Shown one piece after another: positions 8,713 to 15,389 of a DNA stretch of 57,232 nt; the first letter of the stretch is position 1; every line of letters starts with the position of its first letter. The position numbers and the translations under genes are program-made. The notes under the pieces were generated by a model that saw only the letters and a list, made by a program, of their open reading frames with translations, was not told the origin of the DNA and searched no databases. Origin of the DNA: Anaerolineae bacterium (GTDB taxonomy: Bacteria; Pseudomonadota; Alphaproteobacteria; DSM-16000; Inquilinaceae); assembly GCA_028285185.1 (NCBI GenBank), contig JANQQD010000033.1, forward strand, positions 1-57,232, read 5' to 3'.

Positions 8713-8744
8713 GCCCAAAACAGTAGGGGGCACATCGTGCCCCC
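8713..8744 (-). terminator. intrinsic terminator after the PilZ gene
   Basis: Perfect 8-bp stem GGGGGCAC / GTGCCCCC with a 3-nt loop (8726-8744). Read on the minus strand it is followed by TACTGTTTT, a reasonable T-rich tail. It lies 43 bp beyond the PilZ-gene stop and separates that gene from the zapA operon. Confidence 0.65.
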
Positions 8745-8787
8745 GTCAATGCTGCCGCTTGACCGGTGCCGGATCGCCCGGCTGGGC

Positions 8788-9096
8788 TCAGTGCAAGAGG
8801 AAGGTGCGCTGGACGTCCGTCGGCGTGTCGTGAAAGCGAACGCCAAGGCCCTTCTTGTCGGTTCCGACCCACACGATCTCGGCGTCGAAGTCTCCGACGC
8901 GGTCGATCGTCAACCGACCGATTTCGCCGATATCGGGGGGGAAGGTGGTGCGCACACAGGCCCCGCCGGCGGAGACGTTCAGCACGACGCATTCATGCAC
9001 CGTGACCTCGGTGGCGAATCGGCCGCGCCAGATAACGGCACTGCGCGGATGGCTGCGCCGATTGACGGCCGGTGAAACGGCGGCGAGGGTCATCAC
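8788..9096 (-). CDS. PilZ-domain protein
   Basis: 102 residues consisting of one PilZ domain, the c-di-GMP-binding fold. The first ligand motif RxxxR is present (RRSHPRSAV, about residues 13-21), and the second motif appears as NVSAGGAC in place of (D/N)xSxxG. Stand-alone PilZ proteins act as c-di-GMP-responsive adaptors for motility, polysaccharide or cell-cycle targets. The upstream gap 9097-9154 is AT-rich and probably holds its promoter; the gene ends at an intrinsic terminator. Confidence 0.85.
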   Translation of the reverse strand: MMTLAAVSPAVNRRSHPRSAVIWRGRFATEVTVHECVVLNVSAGGACVRTTFPPDIGEIGRLTIDRVGDFDAEIVWVGTDKKGLGVRFHDTPTDVQRTFLLH

Positions 9097-9154
9097 TACG
9101 ATCCTCCTGACATATAGTTCAATTTATCCACAAATTTAGTGCGAGTACAAGACA

Positions 9155-9871
9155 TCATCGTCCAGCCACTCGGATGACGCGCGGGCCAGCCGCCGGCTGG
9201 GCCGTCCGTCCGGCCCCGGCGCGGATGACCCGGACGCCGGATGCGTCGGGAACAGCGTCCATACCGCGGCGCAAGACGGCGACATCCGCCGCGGTCAAGG
9301 TCGTGGTCGTTGCCGCGGGCCGCGGCGCCGCAGCCGGGGCCAGCGCCGACAAGAGCGCGCCGGCGTCGGTGCCCGTAAGCCTCTGTGACACAAGGGCCAC
9401 ATAGCGCTGCTGCGCCGCCGGCTGTGAGGAATGGTAACGCGCGACAGCCGTTGTCCAGTCGCCGTAGGTGCCGTGCAGGGTGGCCATGAACCTGGCTGCA
9501 TAGTCGGCGTTCGTCACGGGGTCGAAGCCTTCCTCTAGCGTCGCGAAAGCGGTCGGATGCCAATAGAGATTGATTTGGCCGCAGCCAATATCGATCGAAC
9601 TGCGACCTTGTGCCCGCTCCGCCTCGACAAAGGCGACCGCTGCTGCCTGGTCCGCTGGGAAATGCGGTGTGCCTTCGCTGTTTATGGCGAACGGGTTTAG
9701 TCCGCTTTCCACCTGGCCGATGGCCAGCATCAGCGACGGCGGGACGCCGTGTCGCAATGCGGCCTGGGTCAGTGCCTCGCGGCAGCCGACACTGGCCGCA
9801 GCCGGCAGGACGGCAAGCACCACCCATGCGGCGAGGGCCGCGGCGGCGAGCGCTCTACCGCAGCACCGCAT
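9155..9871 (-). CDS. periplasmic lytic transglycosylase (SLT fold)
   Basis: 238 residues with a signal peptide (hydrophobic Ala/Leu/Val stretch ending PAAASVG near residue 28). The SLT core follows: AIGQVESGLNPFAIN with the catalytic Glu in QVESG, then GCGQINLYWHP and AVARYHSSQ. The C-terminal 70 residues are Ala/Pro/Thr-rich and probably unstructured. It cleaves peptidoglycan with 1,6-anhydro product formation. Single-domain SLT proteins of this size are often attached to secretion or pilus systems, but no such genes are in view. Start overlaps the upstream lipoprotein gene by 17 bp. Confidence 0.85.
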   Translation of the reverse strand: MRCCGRALAAAALAAWVVLAVLPAAASVGCREALTQAALRHGVPPSLMLAIGQVESGLNPFAINSEGTPHFPADQAAAVAFVEAERAQGRSSIDIGCGQINLYWHPTAFATLEEGFDPVTNADYAARFMATLHGTYGDWTTAVARYHSSQPAAQQRYVALVSQRLTGTDAGALLSALAPAAAPRPAATTTTLTAADVAVLRRGMDAVPDASGVRVIRAGAGRTAQPAAGPRVIRVAGR

Positions 9872-10256
9872 ATCCGCGGTTCTGCATGCATTCGGAGACG
9901 GCGACCGACTGTGCCTGGATGCCGTTGGCTGCGCCCAAGACGGTGCCGATGACCGCCCCGTAAGCGGCGCCGAACCCCAGCCCCTGCAGCACGGTGATCT
10001 CGTTGACGATGCCGCCTGAGATGGCGCCGAGAGCGCCGCCGGTGCCCGCGCCGACGCCCGCCATCACCAGCCCCTCTTCCAGAGGATCGATGGCGTTGGC
10101 ATAGGACTGGCAGGCGGACAGGTCGCCTTCGTAGTTGACGCCGTGATTGACGCTCATCTGATAGTCGACCGGAGGCCGGTACTTCGAACCGGCATCAAGG
10201 CCGCCGGTGCAGCCGGCCAGCAGTGCTGCCGCGGCCAGTGCCATTGCCCATCGCAT
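9855..10256 (-). CDS. glycine-zipper outer-membrane lipoprotein
   Basis: 133 residues from ATG 10256, preceded by AAAGGGAG. The N-terminus has a lipobox (LLAGC, Cys16). The middle carries a glycine-zipper region (about residues 66-110) of alternating Gly and small residues (GVGAGTGGALGAISGG, then GFGAAYGAVIGTVLG), typical of membrane-associated glycine-zipper lipoproteins. Specific function unknown. Confidence 0.75.
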   Translation of the reverse strand: MRWAMALAAAALLAGCTGGLDAGSKYRPPVDYQMSVNHGVNYEGDLSACQSYANAIDPLEEGLVMAGVGAGTGGALGAISGGIVNEITVLQGLGFGAAYGAVIGTVLGAANGIQAQSVAVSECMQNRGYAVLR

Positions 10257-10315
10257 CGGGTGATCTCCCTTTCTGGGTCGGCAGCCGGGCGTTTCCAGAC
10301 CGCCATGAAGTCCAT

Positions 10316-10759
10316 TCACCACATCACGCTCGTTGTGCTGCCGTCGGAAAGGGCGCAGGTGCCGACACCGGCCTCAGCCAGAAAGGTGCGGTCCTGCACA
10401 GCCACGCGGCACTCCATCGTCTCCATGCCTTCGCTTAAGGAGGCTTCCAGACGTCCGGGACCGGGCTGGGGATAGTCGGGGCCCTGCCAGCCCGGATCGA
10501 TGATCGTGAAGCCGCCGCTGAAGCGCCGGCCATCCGGCATGATCACGGTCATGCCGCCGCGCCCATGGCCCGGATCGGAGAACACCACATGCGGCCCGAT
10601 CCGGGTGGAGGCCGGTGCCAGCGGCCCGCCGCCCAGCGGCAGCGCGGCGATAATCGGGGTATCGGTCAGTTCGTTCACCCGGCTGACCGGGTAGGGCAGG
10701 CATCCGGCGACGCCGACCATCGCCATGGCTGCCAGAATTCGATGCATCCGCTTGCCCAT
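10316..10759 (-). CDS. lipoprotein of unknown function
   Basis: 147 residues from ATG 10759, with a lipobox VAGC (Cys20) after a hydrophobic stretch, so probably a lipoprotein. The remainder has no motif I recognise. It is the first of three same-strand envelope genes (this, the glycine-zipper lipoprotein, the SLT enzyme) and may be co-transcribed with them. Confidence 0.65.
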   Translation of the reverse strand: MGKRMHRILAAMAMVGVAGCLPYPVSRVNELTDTPIIAALPLGGGPLAPASTRIGPHVVFSDPGHGRGGMTVIMPDGRRFSGGFTIIDPGWQGPDYPQPGPGRLEASLSEGMETMECRVAVQDRTFLAEAGVGTCALSDGSTTSVMW

Positions 10760-10949
10760 TTTCGGCTGCCGTTCCTCTAAGGTGCCCGGGCCGGCGCGAT
10801 GCAGCGCGCGATGGCCCATGCGGCGATGTTCGCAGCACCCGTATCTTGGCCGCCGTCGGATTAAGCGACAGTAAAGGTTAGCGCCCTATGGACCGCGGAA
10901 TCGTGCCGTTAACCAACAATTCGGGCGATTGACGGCTCTGGGGCGCTGC

Positions 10950-10978
10950 TTGACAGCGGCGGGGGGCGGCCCTTAGAT
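10950..10978 (+). promoter_or_regulatory. sigma70-type promoter of tRNA-Val
   Basis: A consensus -35 box TTGACA (10950-10955) and a -10 box TTAGAT (10973-10978) are separated by exactly 17 bp and end 12 bp before the tRNA. Since the prophage is inserted at the tRNA 3' end, this promoter now also points into the prophage. Confidence 0.8.
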
Positions 10979-10990
10979 ACGCCAGGGCGC

Positions 10991-11065
10991 GGGCGCGTAG
11001 CTCAGCGGGAGAGCACTGTCTTCACACGGCAGGGGTCACTGGTTCAATCCCAGTCGCGCCCACCA
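10991..11065 (+). tRNA. tRNA-Val(CAC), CCA encoded
   Basis: 75-nt cloverleaf: acceptor GGGCGCG paired with CGCGCCC, anticodon stem CTGTC/GGCAG with loop TTCACAC (anticodon CAC, reading GUG), T arm ACTGG-TTCAATC-CCAGT, discriminator A and a genomically encoded CCA. The 3' 53 nt are repeated at 53587-53639, showing that this gene was the phage attachment site and is kept intact by the integrated copy. Confidence 0.93.
11013..11065 (+). repeat. attL (53-bp core, 3' part of tRNA-Val)
   Basis: Identical over 53 bp to 53587-53639; the flanking bases differ on both sides (A then core then A here; C then core then T at the other end). It runs from the anticodon-stem side of the D arm to the CCA end, a standard target for tyrosine recombinases. 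Confidence 0.93.
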
Positions 11066-11134
11066 ATCAAATCAAGGGCTTAGCGGGAGATTAGACAGCG
11101 ATCGGGTGGTTCGAAATGAACCAGTGAGGGCGAT

Positions 11135-11407
11135 ATGAGCATCGAAGACGCAATGCATCTCAGTCCGTATGACTACGCCGAAAAGCAGCTTCAACCTCTG
11201 CGCGACCGCCTTACCCGACGCCGCGAGCTTCTGGAGATGGCCCTGCCGCATGTGAAGGATGACCACGTCGCCAACCTGATCCGCGAGGAGCTGGCACCAC
11301 CGCCACCGCTCGATTACCTGACGCTGGACGAGATTCAGCGGATCAACCGGGAGATTGAGGGGCAGGAAGGCACGACGCAGATAGCTAAGCTGTTGGGGCG
11401 GCGCTAG
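11135..11407 (+). CDS. prophage-end protein of unknown function
   Basis: 90 residues, mostly helical and charged (YAEKQLQPLRDRLTRRREL). Start ATG 11135 follows GAGGGCG. It is the first gene inside attL and is read away from tRNA-Val, starting 70 bp after it with only a weak 5-bp hairpin (GGTTC/GAACC, 11108-11122) between, so it may be transcribed from the tRNA promoter in the lysogen. No recognised domain. Confidence 0.65.
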   Translation: MSIEDAMHLSPYDYAEKQLQPLRDRLTRRRELLEMALPHVKDDHVANLIREELAPPPPLDYLTLDEIQRINREIEGQEGTTQIAKLLGRR

Positions 11408-11408
11408 A

Positions 11409-11621
11409 TCACTGCCGGTTCGGCACCAGATACGTCACCAGCGACGTGAGTGCGGCTGTGCCGGCAATGGCGATCACCGATCCCGCTTCGGCCGCCGTCA
11501 TGTCGAGCTGAGGCACAAGGTCGATACCGAGCTGCTGGCCAATCCAATCGATCGCCGGGGTTGCGATCGTGATGCCTAGCACGGCCCATGCCTTGCGGGT
11601 CTTGGCGAGGAAGTCGGACAT
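11409..11621 (-). CDS. holin-like small membrane protein
   Basis: 70 residues from ATG 11621 (GGAGG 6 nt upstream; a GTG at 11627 would sit right on the ribosome-binding site). Two hydrophobic segments are visible (about residues 10-30 and 44-66: AVLGITIATPAID and AGSVIAIAGTAALTSLVTYLV). Its size, membrane topology and place directly after the endolysin fit a holin, which permeabilises the inner membrane to trigger lysis. It is the last gene of the leftward late block. Confidence 0.7.
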   Translation of the reverse strand: MSDFLAKTRKAWAVLGITIATPAIDWIGQQLGIDLVPQLDMTAAEAGSVIAIAGTAALTSLVTYLVPNRQ

Positions 11622-11623
11622 AG

Positions 11624-12385
11624 TCACCCTCCTGCTGCTTGCCAGCCTTGGTACTGGCGTGCGAAGTCGTCGACGAGCGCGACGAGGGACGTCAGCCGAT
11701 CCCCGCCCTCCATCGGGTCGTCAATGTCTTCCCAAGATTTCGCGTGATTGATGATCGGATCGCCGGGCTTCCACAGATCTTCCGGGTAGCCGTGGTGGTC
11801 GAGCGGCATGCCCAGGTTCTCAGGCAGGTACGCATAGCCTCGCCGCTTCCAGCCCTTCAGAAACACCTGATTCGACGGCCGGCGCCTGACAATGGCCTCG
11901 AAGAACGCGATACGCTGATGCACGTAGGCTCGCATCGCATCGGCCAGGCCGTTCGCTTCAAGGTACTTGTCGAACTTGCCCTGGGTCTCGGGCCCGATGA
12001 TGCCATCGCGACCGGCGCCGATCAGCTCTTGCATATGCCGAATCGCCGTCCGCGGCCCGCTGCCCCATCCGGCATCAACGTAGGCTTCCGTGAACTCGGT
12101 CCATGGCAGGTCATCGAAGCCGGGGGCAAGATAGTAATTGCGATATCCGATGTCTGCGGCCTCATCCAGGGTGACGCTGCGCATCATCTCCTGGGTCACA
12201 GTCGAGACCGGGATGCCGCGATACAGGGCCAGCGCTGCCGGCGTGACGCCGCGGTTGGTGCCGATCAGCCGGCCGTTGACGTAGTTCCCGACGTCGGCCG
12301 GATGCGCCTGAAAGCCGCCTTCCCACGTCTCGATCATGCGTTTGAAGAAGGCAATGACCGCCGCCTTCACGTCGTCCGGGATCAT
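11624..12385 (-). CDS. endolysin, GH108 N-acetylmuramidase
   Basis: 253 residues. The N-terminal GH108 domain shows the family pattern ETWEGGF (catalytic Glu22), then VGNYVNGRLIGTNRGVT, followed by a PG_binding_3-like region with GWGSGPRTAIRHMQE and DGIIGPETQGK (about 103-135). The C-terminal 80 residues look phage-specific. It would cleave host peptidoglycan at the end of the lytic cycle. It overlaps the upstream 62-residue gene by 4 bp (ATGA). Confidence 0.9.
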   Translation of the reverse strand: MIPDDVKAAVIAFFKRMIETWEGGFQAHPADVGNYVNGRLIGTNRGVTPAALALYRGIPVSTVTQEMMRSVTLDEAADIGYRNYYLAPGFDDLPWTEFTEAYVDAGWGSGPRTAIRHMQELIGAGRDGIIGPETQGKFDKYLEANGLADAMRAYVHQRIAFFEAIVRRRPSNQVFLKGWKRRGYAYLPENLGMPLDHHGYPEDLWKPGDPIINHAKSWEDIDDPMEGGDRLTSLVALVDDFARQYQGWQAAGG

Positions 12386-12570
12386 GCCTTGGTCTCCTTG
12401 ATCGGCGGCTCACGCAGCATCCCGCGGCTCGCACTCCGCTTCAGACGGCAGACCTTGGCCGCCAGCAGGCGCGCAAGCTCCCGATCGCTGTAGGGCAGGC
12501 CGTCTTGCGCCAGAGCTTCGCGGGCCACGGCCAGCTCGATTTCGACTTCGTCATCGGTGACGGGGATCAC
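12382..12570 (-). CDS. small phage protein in the lysis cassette
   Basis: 62 residues, acidic N-terminal half and basic C-terminal half, no signal or membrane segment. It overlaps both neighbours by 4 bp (ATGA), so it is translationally coupled to the endolysin. Role unknown. Confidence 0.65.
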   Translation of the reverse strand: MIPVTDDEVEIELAVAREALAQDGLPYSDRELARLLAAKVCRLKRSASRGMLREPPIKETKA

Positions 12571-12836
12571 CGCTTGGCCTGCTGAACGTGATCCATCCGC
12601 TCGGACATCCGCTGCAGATCATCACGAAGATGATCCTCGAGCTTCGACAGGCCGTCCGCGATCTGCTTGAGCCCGTCGGCCAGGTCCTTCTTCGTGGCCA
12701 TGGTTTCGAGCATGGACCACTGCCGCGCCTCTACATCGTCCACTCGCTTTTCCACACGGATGATCCACCGGAGCCCTAGCGCCATCGCGAGGGTGAATAG
12801 AGCGCCGATGATGGTCTGGAGGATGTATTCGTCCAA
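12567..12836 (-). CDS. membrane-anchored coiled-coil protein (spanin- or XhlA-like)
   Basis: 89 residues: an N-terminal membrane segment (about 5-25, TIIGALFTLAMALGLRWII) followed by a long charged coiled coil (about 28-86). This layout matches inner-membrane spanins and XhlA-like lysis accessory proteins. It is the first gene of the lysis cassette. No separate outer-membrane lipoprotein partner was found nearby. Confidence 0.65.
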   Translation of the reverse strand: MDEYILQTIIGALFTLAMALGLRWIIRVEKRVDDVEARQWSMLETMATKKDLADGLKQIADGLSKLEDHLRDDLQRMSERMDHVQQAKR

Positions 12837-12985
12837 AGCGCAGCTCCTGGCGTTCGGATCACGTCAGGGCAGTTTGCAGCGCATGGGCTGTTGTCCTGAT
12901 ACAGAATCATATCCGAGATACATATTGTCGGTCAACCATCTGGACACCACAATGGGTGGATTTATGCTGCCCGATGGAGGCAGCC

Positions 12986-13192
12986 ATGGACCGTAAGCAG
13001 TGCAAGGCCGCACGCGCCATGCTTGAGTGGCGACAGATCGATCTGGCCGAACGCGCCCAGGTTGCGGTATCGACGATCCGCACCTACGAAGCCGGGCGCA
13101 CTGTGCCGAAGCCGGTCACGCTGCAACTGCTACAGCGCGCCCTTGAGGCCGCCGGCATCGAGTTCTTGCCCGGCGGGGTGCGGGTGCGGTAG
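12986..13192 (+). CDS. XRE-family HTH regulator on the opposite strand
   Basis: 68 residues from ATG 12986 (GGAGG 5 nt upstream). A Cro/CI-type helix-turn-helix fills most of it: ARAMLEWRQIDLAERAQVAVSTIRTYEAG. It lies on the plus strand between leftward tail and lysis genes, so it needs its own promoter, presumably in the AT-richer gap 12837-12985. A 6-bp stem (GCTGCC/GGCAGC, about 12967-12983) would cover its ribosome-binding site. Probably a moron regulator expressed in the lysogen. Confidence 0.75.
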   Translation: MDRKQCKAARAMLEWRQIDLAERAQVAVSTIRTYEAGRTVPKPVTLQLLQRALEAAGIEFLPGGVRVR

Positions 13193-13229
13193 AATCTTCC
13201 TTTCGCAGACGACTTAACGGAGGGCCGCC

Positions 13230-13463
13230 GTGCTGGAGTTCACGGCAATCGTCTTGCTCTGTGCGGAACTGCACAATTTAGACAGCTGCGAACCTGTCGC
13301 CGGCTGGCGTCGGTGGAGCGAAAGCGAAGCCGCCTGTCGCGCGGAGCTGCAGGATTACGCCCGCGATTACTTTTTCCAACGCCATCCGGACGGAACACCT
13401 GTCTTTCCTAATCAGTTCGTGGCGACACGCTGCACGCCGGTTGAAGAGGCGCACCGCAGCTAG
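13230..13463 (+). CDS. small protein downstream of the XRE gene
   Basis: 77 residues from GTG 13230, with GGAGG at 13219-13223. The N-terminus is hydrophobic (LEFTAIVLLCAEL), then a Trp/Arg-rich stretch and three further Cys. A short signal peptide or a soluble Cys protein are both possible. It follows the XRE gene by 37 bp on the same strand; the pair forms a two-gene moron convergent with the glycine-rich tail gene (4-bp overlap of stops). Confidence 0.6.
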   Translation: MLEFTAIVLLCAELHNLDSCEPVAGWRRWSESEAACRAELQDYARDYFFQRHPDGTPVFPNQFVATRCTPVEEAHRS

Positions 13464-14302
13464 TACCGCAGCACGACCGCGCCGCGCTGACCTGCCGACG
13501 CTGACGACGTAGCGCCGTTGCCGGTGCTGGCCGGATAGTCGCTGTCACCGCTGTTGGCCACAGACGACCCTGACGCCTGCGTGGTGACGGCATCGGACAC
13601 GGCGCCGTCGTTGTAGTTGGAGCCGCCACCGCCACCGCCACCACCGTTGGGCGTGCTGGTCGAATTGGTGCGGCCACCAGAGCCGCCGCCGTAGTAGCCA
13701 TCACCACCGCCACCACCGCCGCCGGCTTCTGACACTGGATCAACAGGCGCGCCACCGGTCAACGTGGTGCCGGCGTTGCTTGAGCCGGTCCCACCAGCGC
13801 CGCCGGCCACTTGCGTGCCGCCACTACCGCCACCGCCTGCTGATGGCCCCTCGCCATCAACGCCGGTACCGCCCGTCGACCCGCCGCCAGCGCCGCCGTC
13901 ACCGCCTTGCCGGTTGTTGTTCAACGAATTGCTGCCGCCGGAACCGCCGCCACCGCCAGCAACGGCAATCATATTCCCTTGCGTTTCGCTGGTTCGCCAG
14001 ATCGCGCTATAGCCGCCGCCCTCGTTCGGAGCGTGCGTCCCGCCAGCGCCGACCCTCAGATAGATCGTTTCGCCAGGCGTGACCGTGAACTCACCGCTGA
14101 CAAAGCCGCCGCCGCCGCCGATGCCGAAGTCACCGCCGAGGTCGGTATCGCCACTCGACCCGCCAGCGCCCCAGATCCGGTATCGCAGGCGCGTGATGCC
14201 CACCGGAATGACGAGGCTGTCCGTGCCGGCAGTCGTGTATTCTTGCTTGGTAAGGAAGTCCTGGACGTTATGCGGCGGCACGAAGACGAGAGGGAACGTC
14301 AT
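13460..14302 (-). CDS. glycine-rich tail tip/adhesin protein
   Basis: 280 residues from ATG 14302, overlapping the upstream fibre gene by 4 bp. Residues about 1-100 form a beta-rich N-terminal domain (LVIPVGITRLRYRIWGAGG). The C-terminal 180 residues are dominated by poly-Gly runs separated by Ser/Thr/Asn loops, ending GQRGAVVLRY. Such proteins resemble glycine-rich phage adhesins in which stacked polyglycine-II helices display variable loops for receptor recognition. Placement next to a tail fibre supports this; the fold is an inference. Confidence 0.75.
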   Translation of the reverse strand: MTFPLVFVPPHNVQDFLTKQEYTTAGTDSLVIPVGITRLRYRIWGAGGSSGDTDLGGDFGIGGGGGFVSGEFTVTPGETIYLRVGAGGTHAPNEGGGYSAIWRTSETQGNMIAVAGGGGGSGGSNSLNNNRQGGDGGAGGGSTGGTGVDGEGPSAGGGGSGGTQVAGGAGGTGSSNAGTTLTGGAPVDPVSEAGGGGGGGDGYYGGGSGGRTNSTSTPNGGGGGGGGSNYNDGAVSDAVTTQASGSSVANSGDSDYPASTGNGATSSASAGQRGAVVLRY

Positions 14303-15054
14303 TGCAGCGCCACGACGTGCAGATGTGAGAAGCTGTTGTTGCGGGTGACGAAGAACAGGAAGTCGTCGCCATCCGTAGTCGAGATCGTGTCGCCCGTCGT
14401 CTGCGTGAACCCGCTTGTGGTGATTGCCCCGGCGCTGGCGTTGTTGGTGTACTGGATACAGATCGAGCACGTCGAGCCAGGCGGAGCCAGCGTGTGGGCG
14501 CCGCCATTGACGGCTTTCTGGAAATTGCCGTCGGCCGGATCGGGCGTAAAGGTGCCGGTGGTCTGGGTGCCGGCGTCGTGCTCGGTGGCGTTGAAGCCGA
14601 CCGTCAACGTGTCGGATGTGTCGGCGAACAGCGTGTCGGCGTCATACCCCTGCAACTGATTCCACGCGCTGCCGTCGTAGTATTCGAGACGCGAATCCGT
14701 GCTGTTCCGACGAAGCGCGCCATCACTCGGGCTACCCCGTTGCGCCGTAGTGCCAACCGGGATCAGTACAAAGCTTGTCTCTGCCGCACCAACAACGCCA
14801 GACGCCGTAACGGACCCAACGGTGATGCCGCCGTCCTTCAAAAGGACGGCCTCAATCGTCACGCCGGCATCGGCCGTGCTCTCTGTGATGTTATCAAAAT
14901 GGACTGTGCCGGAGCCGAAATCCCCCTCAACGACCGACGCCATAAGGGCGCGAATGGCATTGTTGATGTTGGACGGCGGGCAGCCTTCGGCAATGTTGAT
15001 GCCGTCAATTGCGGCGTTCGACGCGGCCGTGGTCGACCAGTCCTTGACAGCCAT
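14299..15054 (-). CDS. tail fibre protein
   Basis: 251 residues. The N-terminus VKDWSTTAASNAAIDGINI and GCPPSNINNAIRALM is a widely shared phage fibre attachment motif. A middle segment (RRNSTDSRLEYYDGSAW) is typical of fibre shafts, and the C-terminal part is beta-rich and may bind receptor. Paired with the glycine-rich gene that follows. A terminator-like hairpin lies just upstream, so this pair may be set off from the ejection-protein genes. Confidence 0.8.
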   Translation of the reverse strand: MAVKDWSTTAASNAAIDGINIAEGCPPSNINNAIRALMASVVEGDFGSGTVHFDNITESTADAGVTIEAVLLKDGGITVGSVTASGVVGAAETSFVLIPVGTTAQRGSPSDGALRRNSTDSRLEYYDGSAWNQLQGYDADTLFADTSDTLTVGFNATEHDAGTQTTGTFTPDPADGNFQKAVNGGAHTLAPPGSTCSICIQYTNNASAGAITTSGFTQTTGDTISTTDGDDFLFFVTRNNSFSHLHVVALQ

Positions 15055-15071
15055 GGGCTGCGACCCCTTGT

Positions 15072-15098
15072 ACTAGAAAGGCCGCCTTAAGGCGGCCT
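15072..15098 (-). terminator. intrinsic terminator inside the late block
   Basis: A 20-bp perfect palindrome AGGCCGCC-TTAA-GGCGGCCT (15079-15098) is followed on the minus strand by TTTCTAG. It sits between the ejection-protein gene and the tail-fibre gene, so the fibre, adhesin and lysis genes either need read-through or their own promoter. Confidence 0.65.
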
Positions 15099-15119
15099 GC
15101 AACGATGAGGTGATGGCGG

Positions 15120-15389
15120 ATGAGTGAGTTCGTTCTTCAGAACTACCCATGGATTCTGATTCTGCTATTTCTGGCCGCTCTGTGTTGCTTCCTGGCCATC
15201 CTCGCCAAACTGGACTGGATGGAGAAAAGGCTTCTTCATCGGGTCTCTGGCCTGTTCCGCAACAAGATGTGGGACAATGACGTAGAACCGCCTACGGTCC
15301 CAACAATCCGCCCTCGATCCCAGCCACGCCAGCCGAGCCAAGGTTTCCGAGAAGCGTCCCCACCGTCGCGGTCTGCCGCTCGGGATTGA
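15120..15389 (+). CDS. small membrane protein on the opposite strand
   Basis: 89 residues. A strong membrane segment occupies about residues 9-30 (PWILILLFLAALCCFLAIL), followed by a basic, proline-rich tail. Its 3' 98 bp overlap the end of the leftward 674-residue gene. The hydrophobic N-terminus and plausible start (GAGGTGATGGCGG before ATG) favour a real gene; the overlapped tail may be an unconstrained extension. Could be a superinfection-exclusion-type moron; function not shown. Confidence 0.5.
   Translation: MSEFVLQNYPWILILLFLAALCCFLAILAKLDWMEKRLLHRVSGLFRNKMWDNDVEPPTVPTIRPRSQPRQPSQGFREASPPSRSAARD

Noticed and set aside
8082..8726. Plus-strand 214-codon open frame across zapA
   Set aside because: Antisense of zapA and its coiled-coil neighbour.
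13620..14120. Possible CRISPR or minisatellite in the repetitive CCGCCACC-rich stretch
   Set aside because: The repetition is from poly-Gly codons of the glycine-rich tail gene; no regular repeat-spacer structure.
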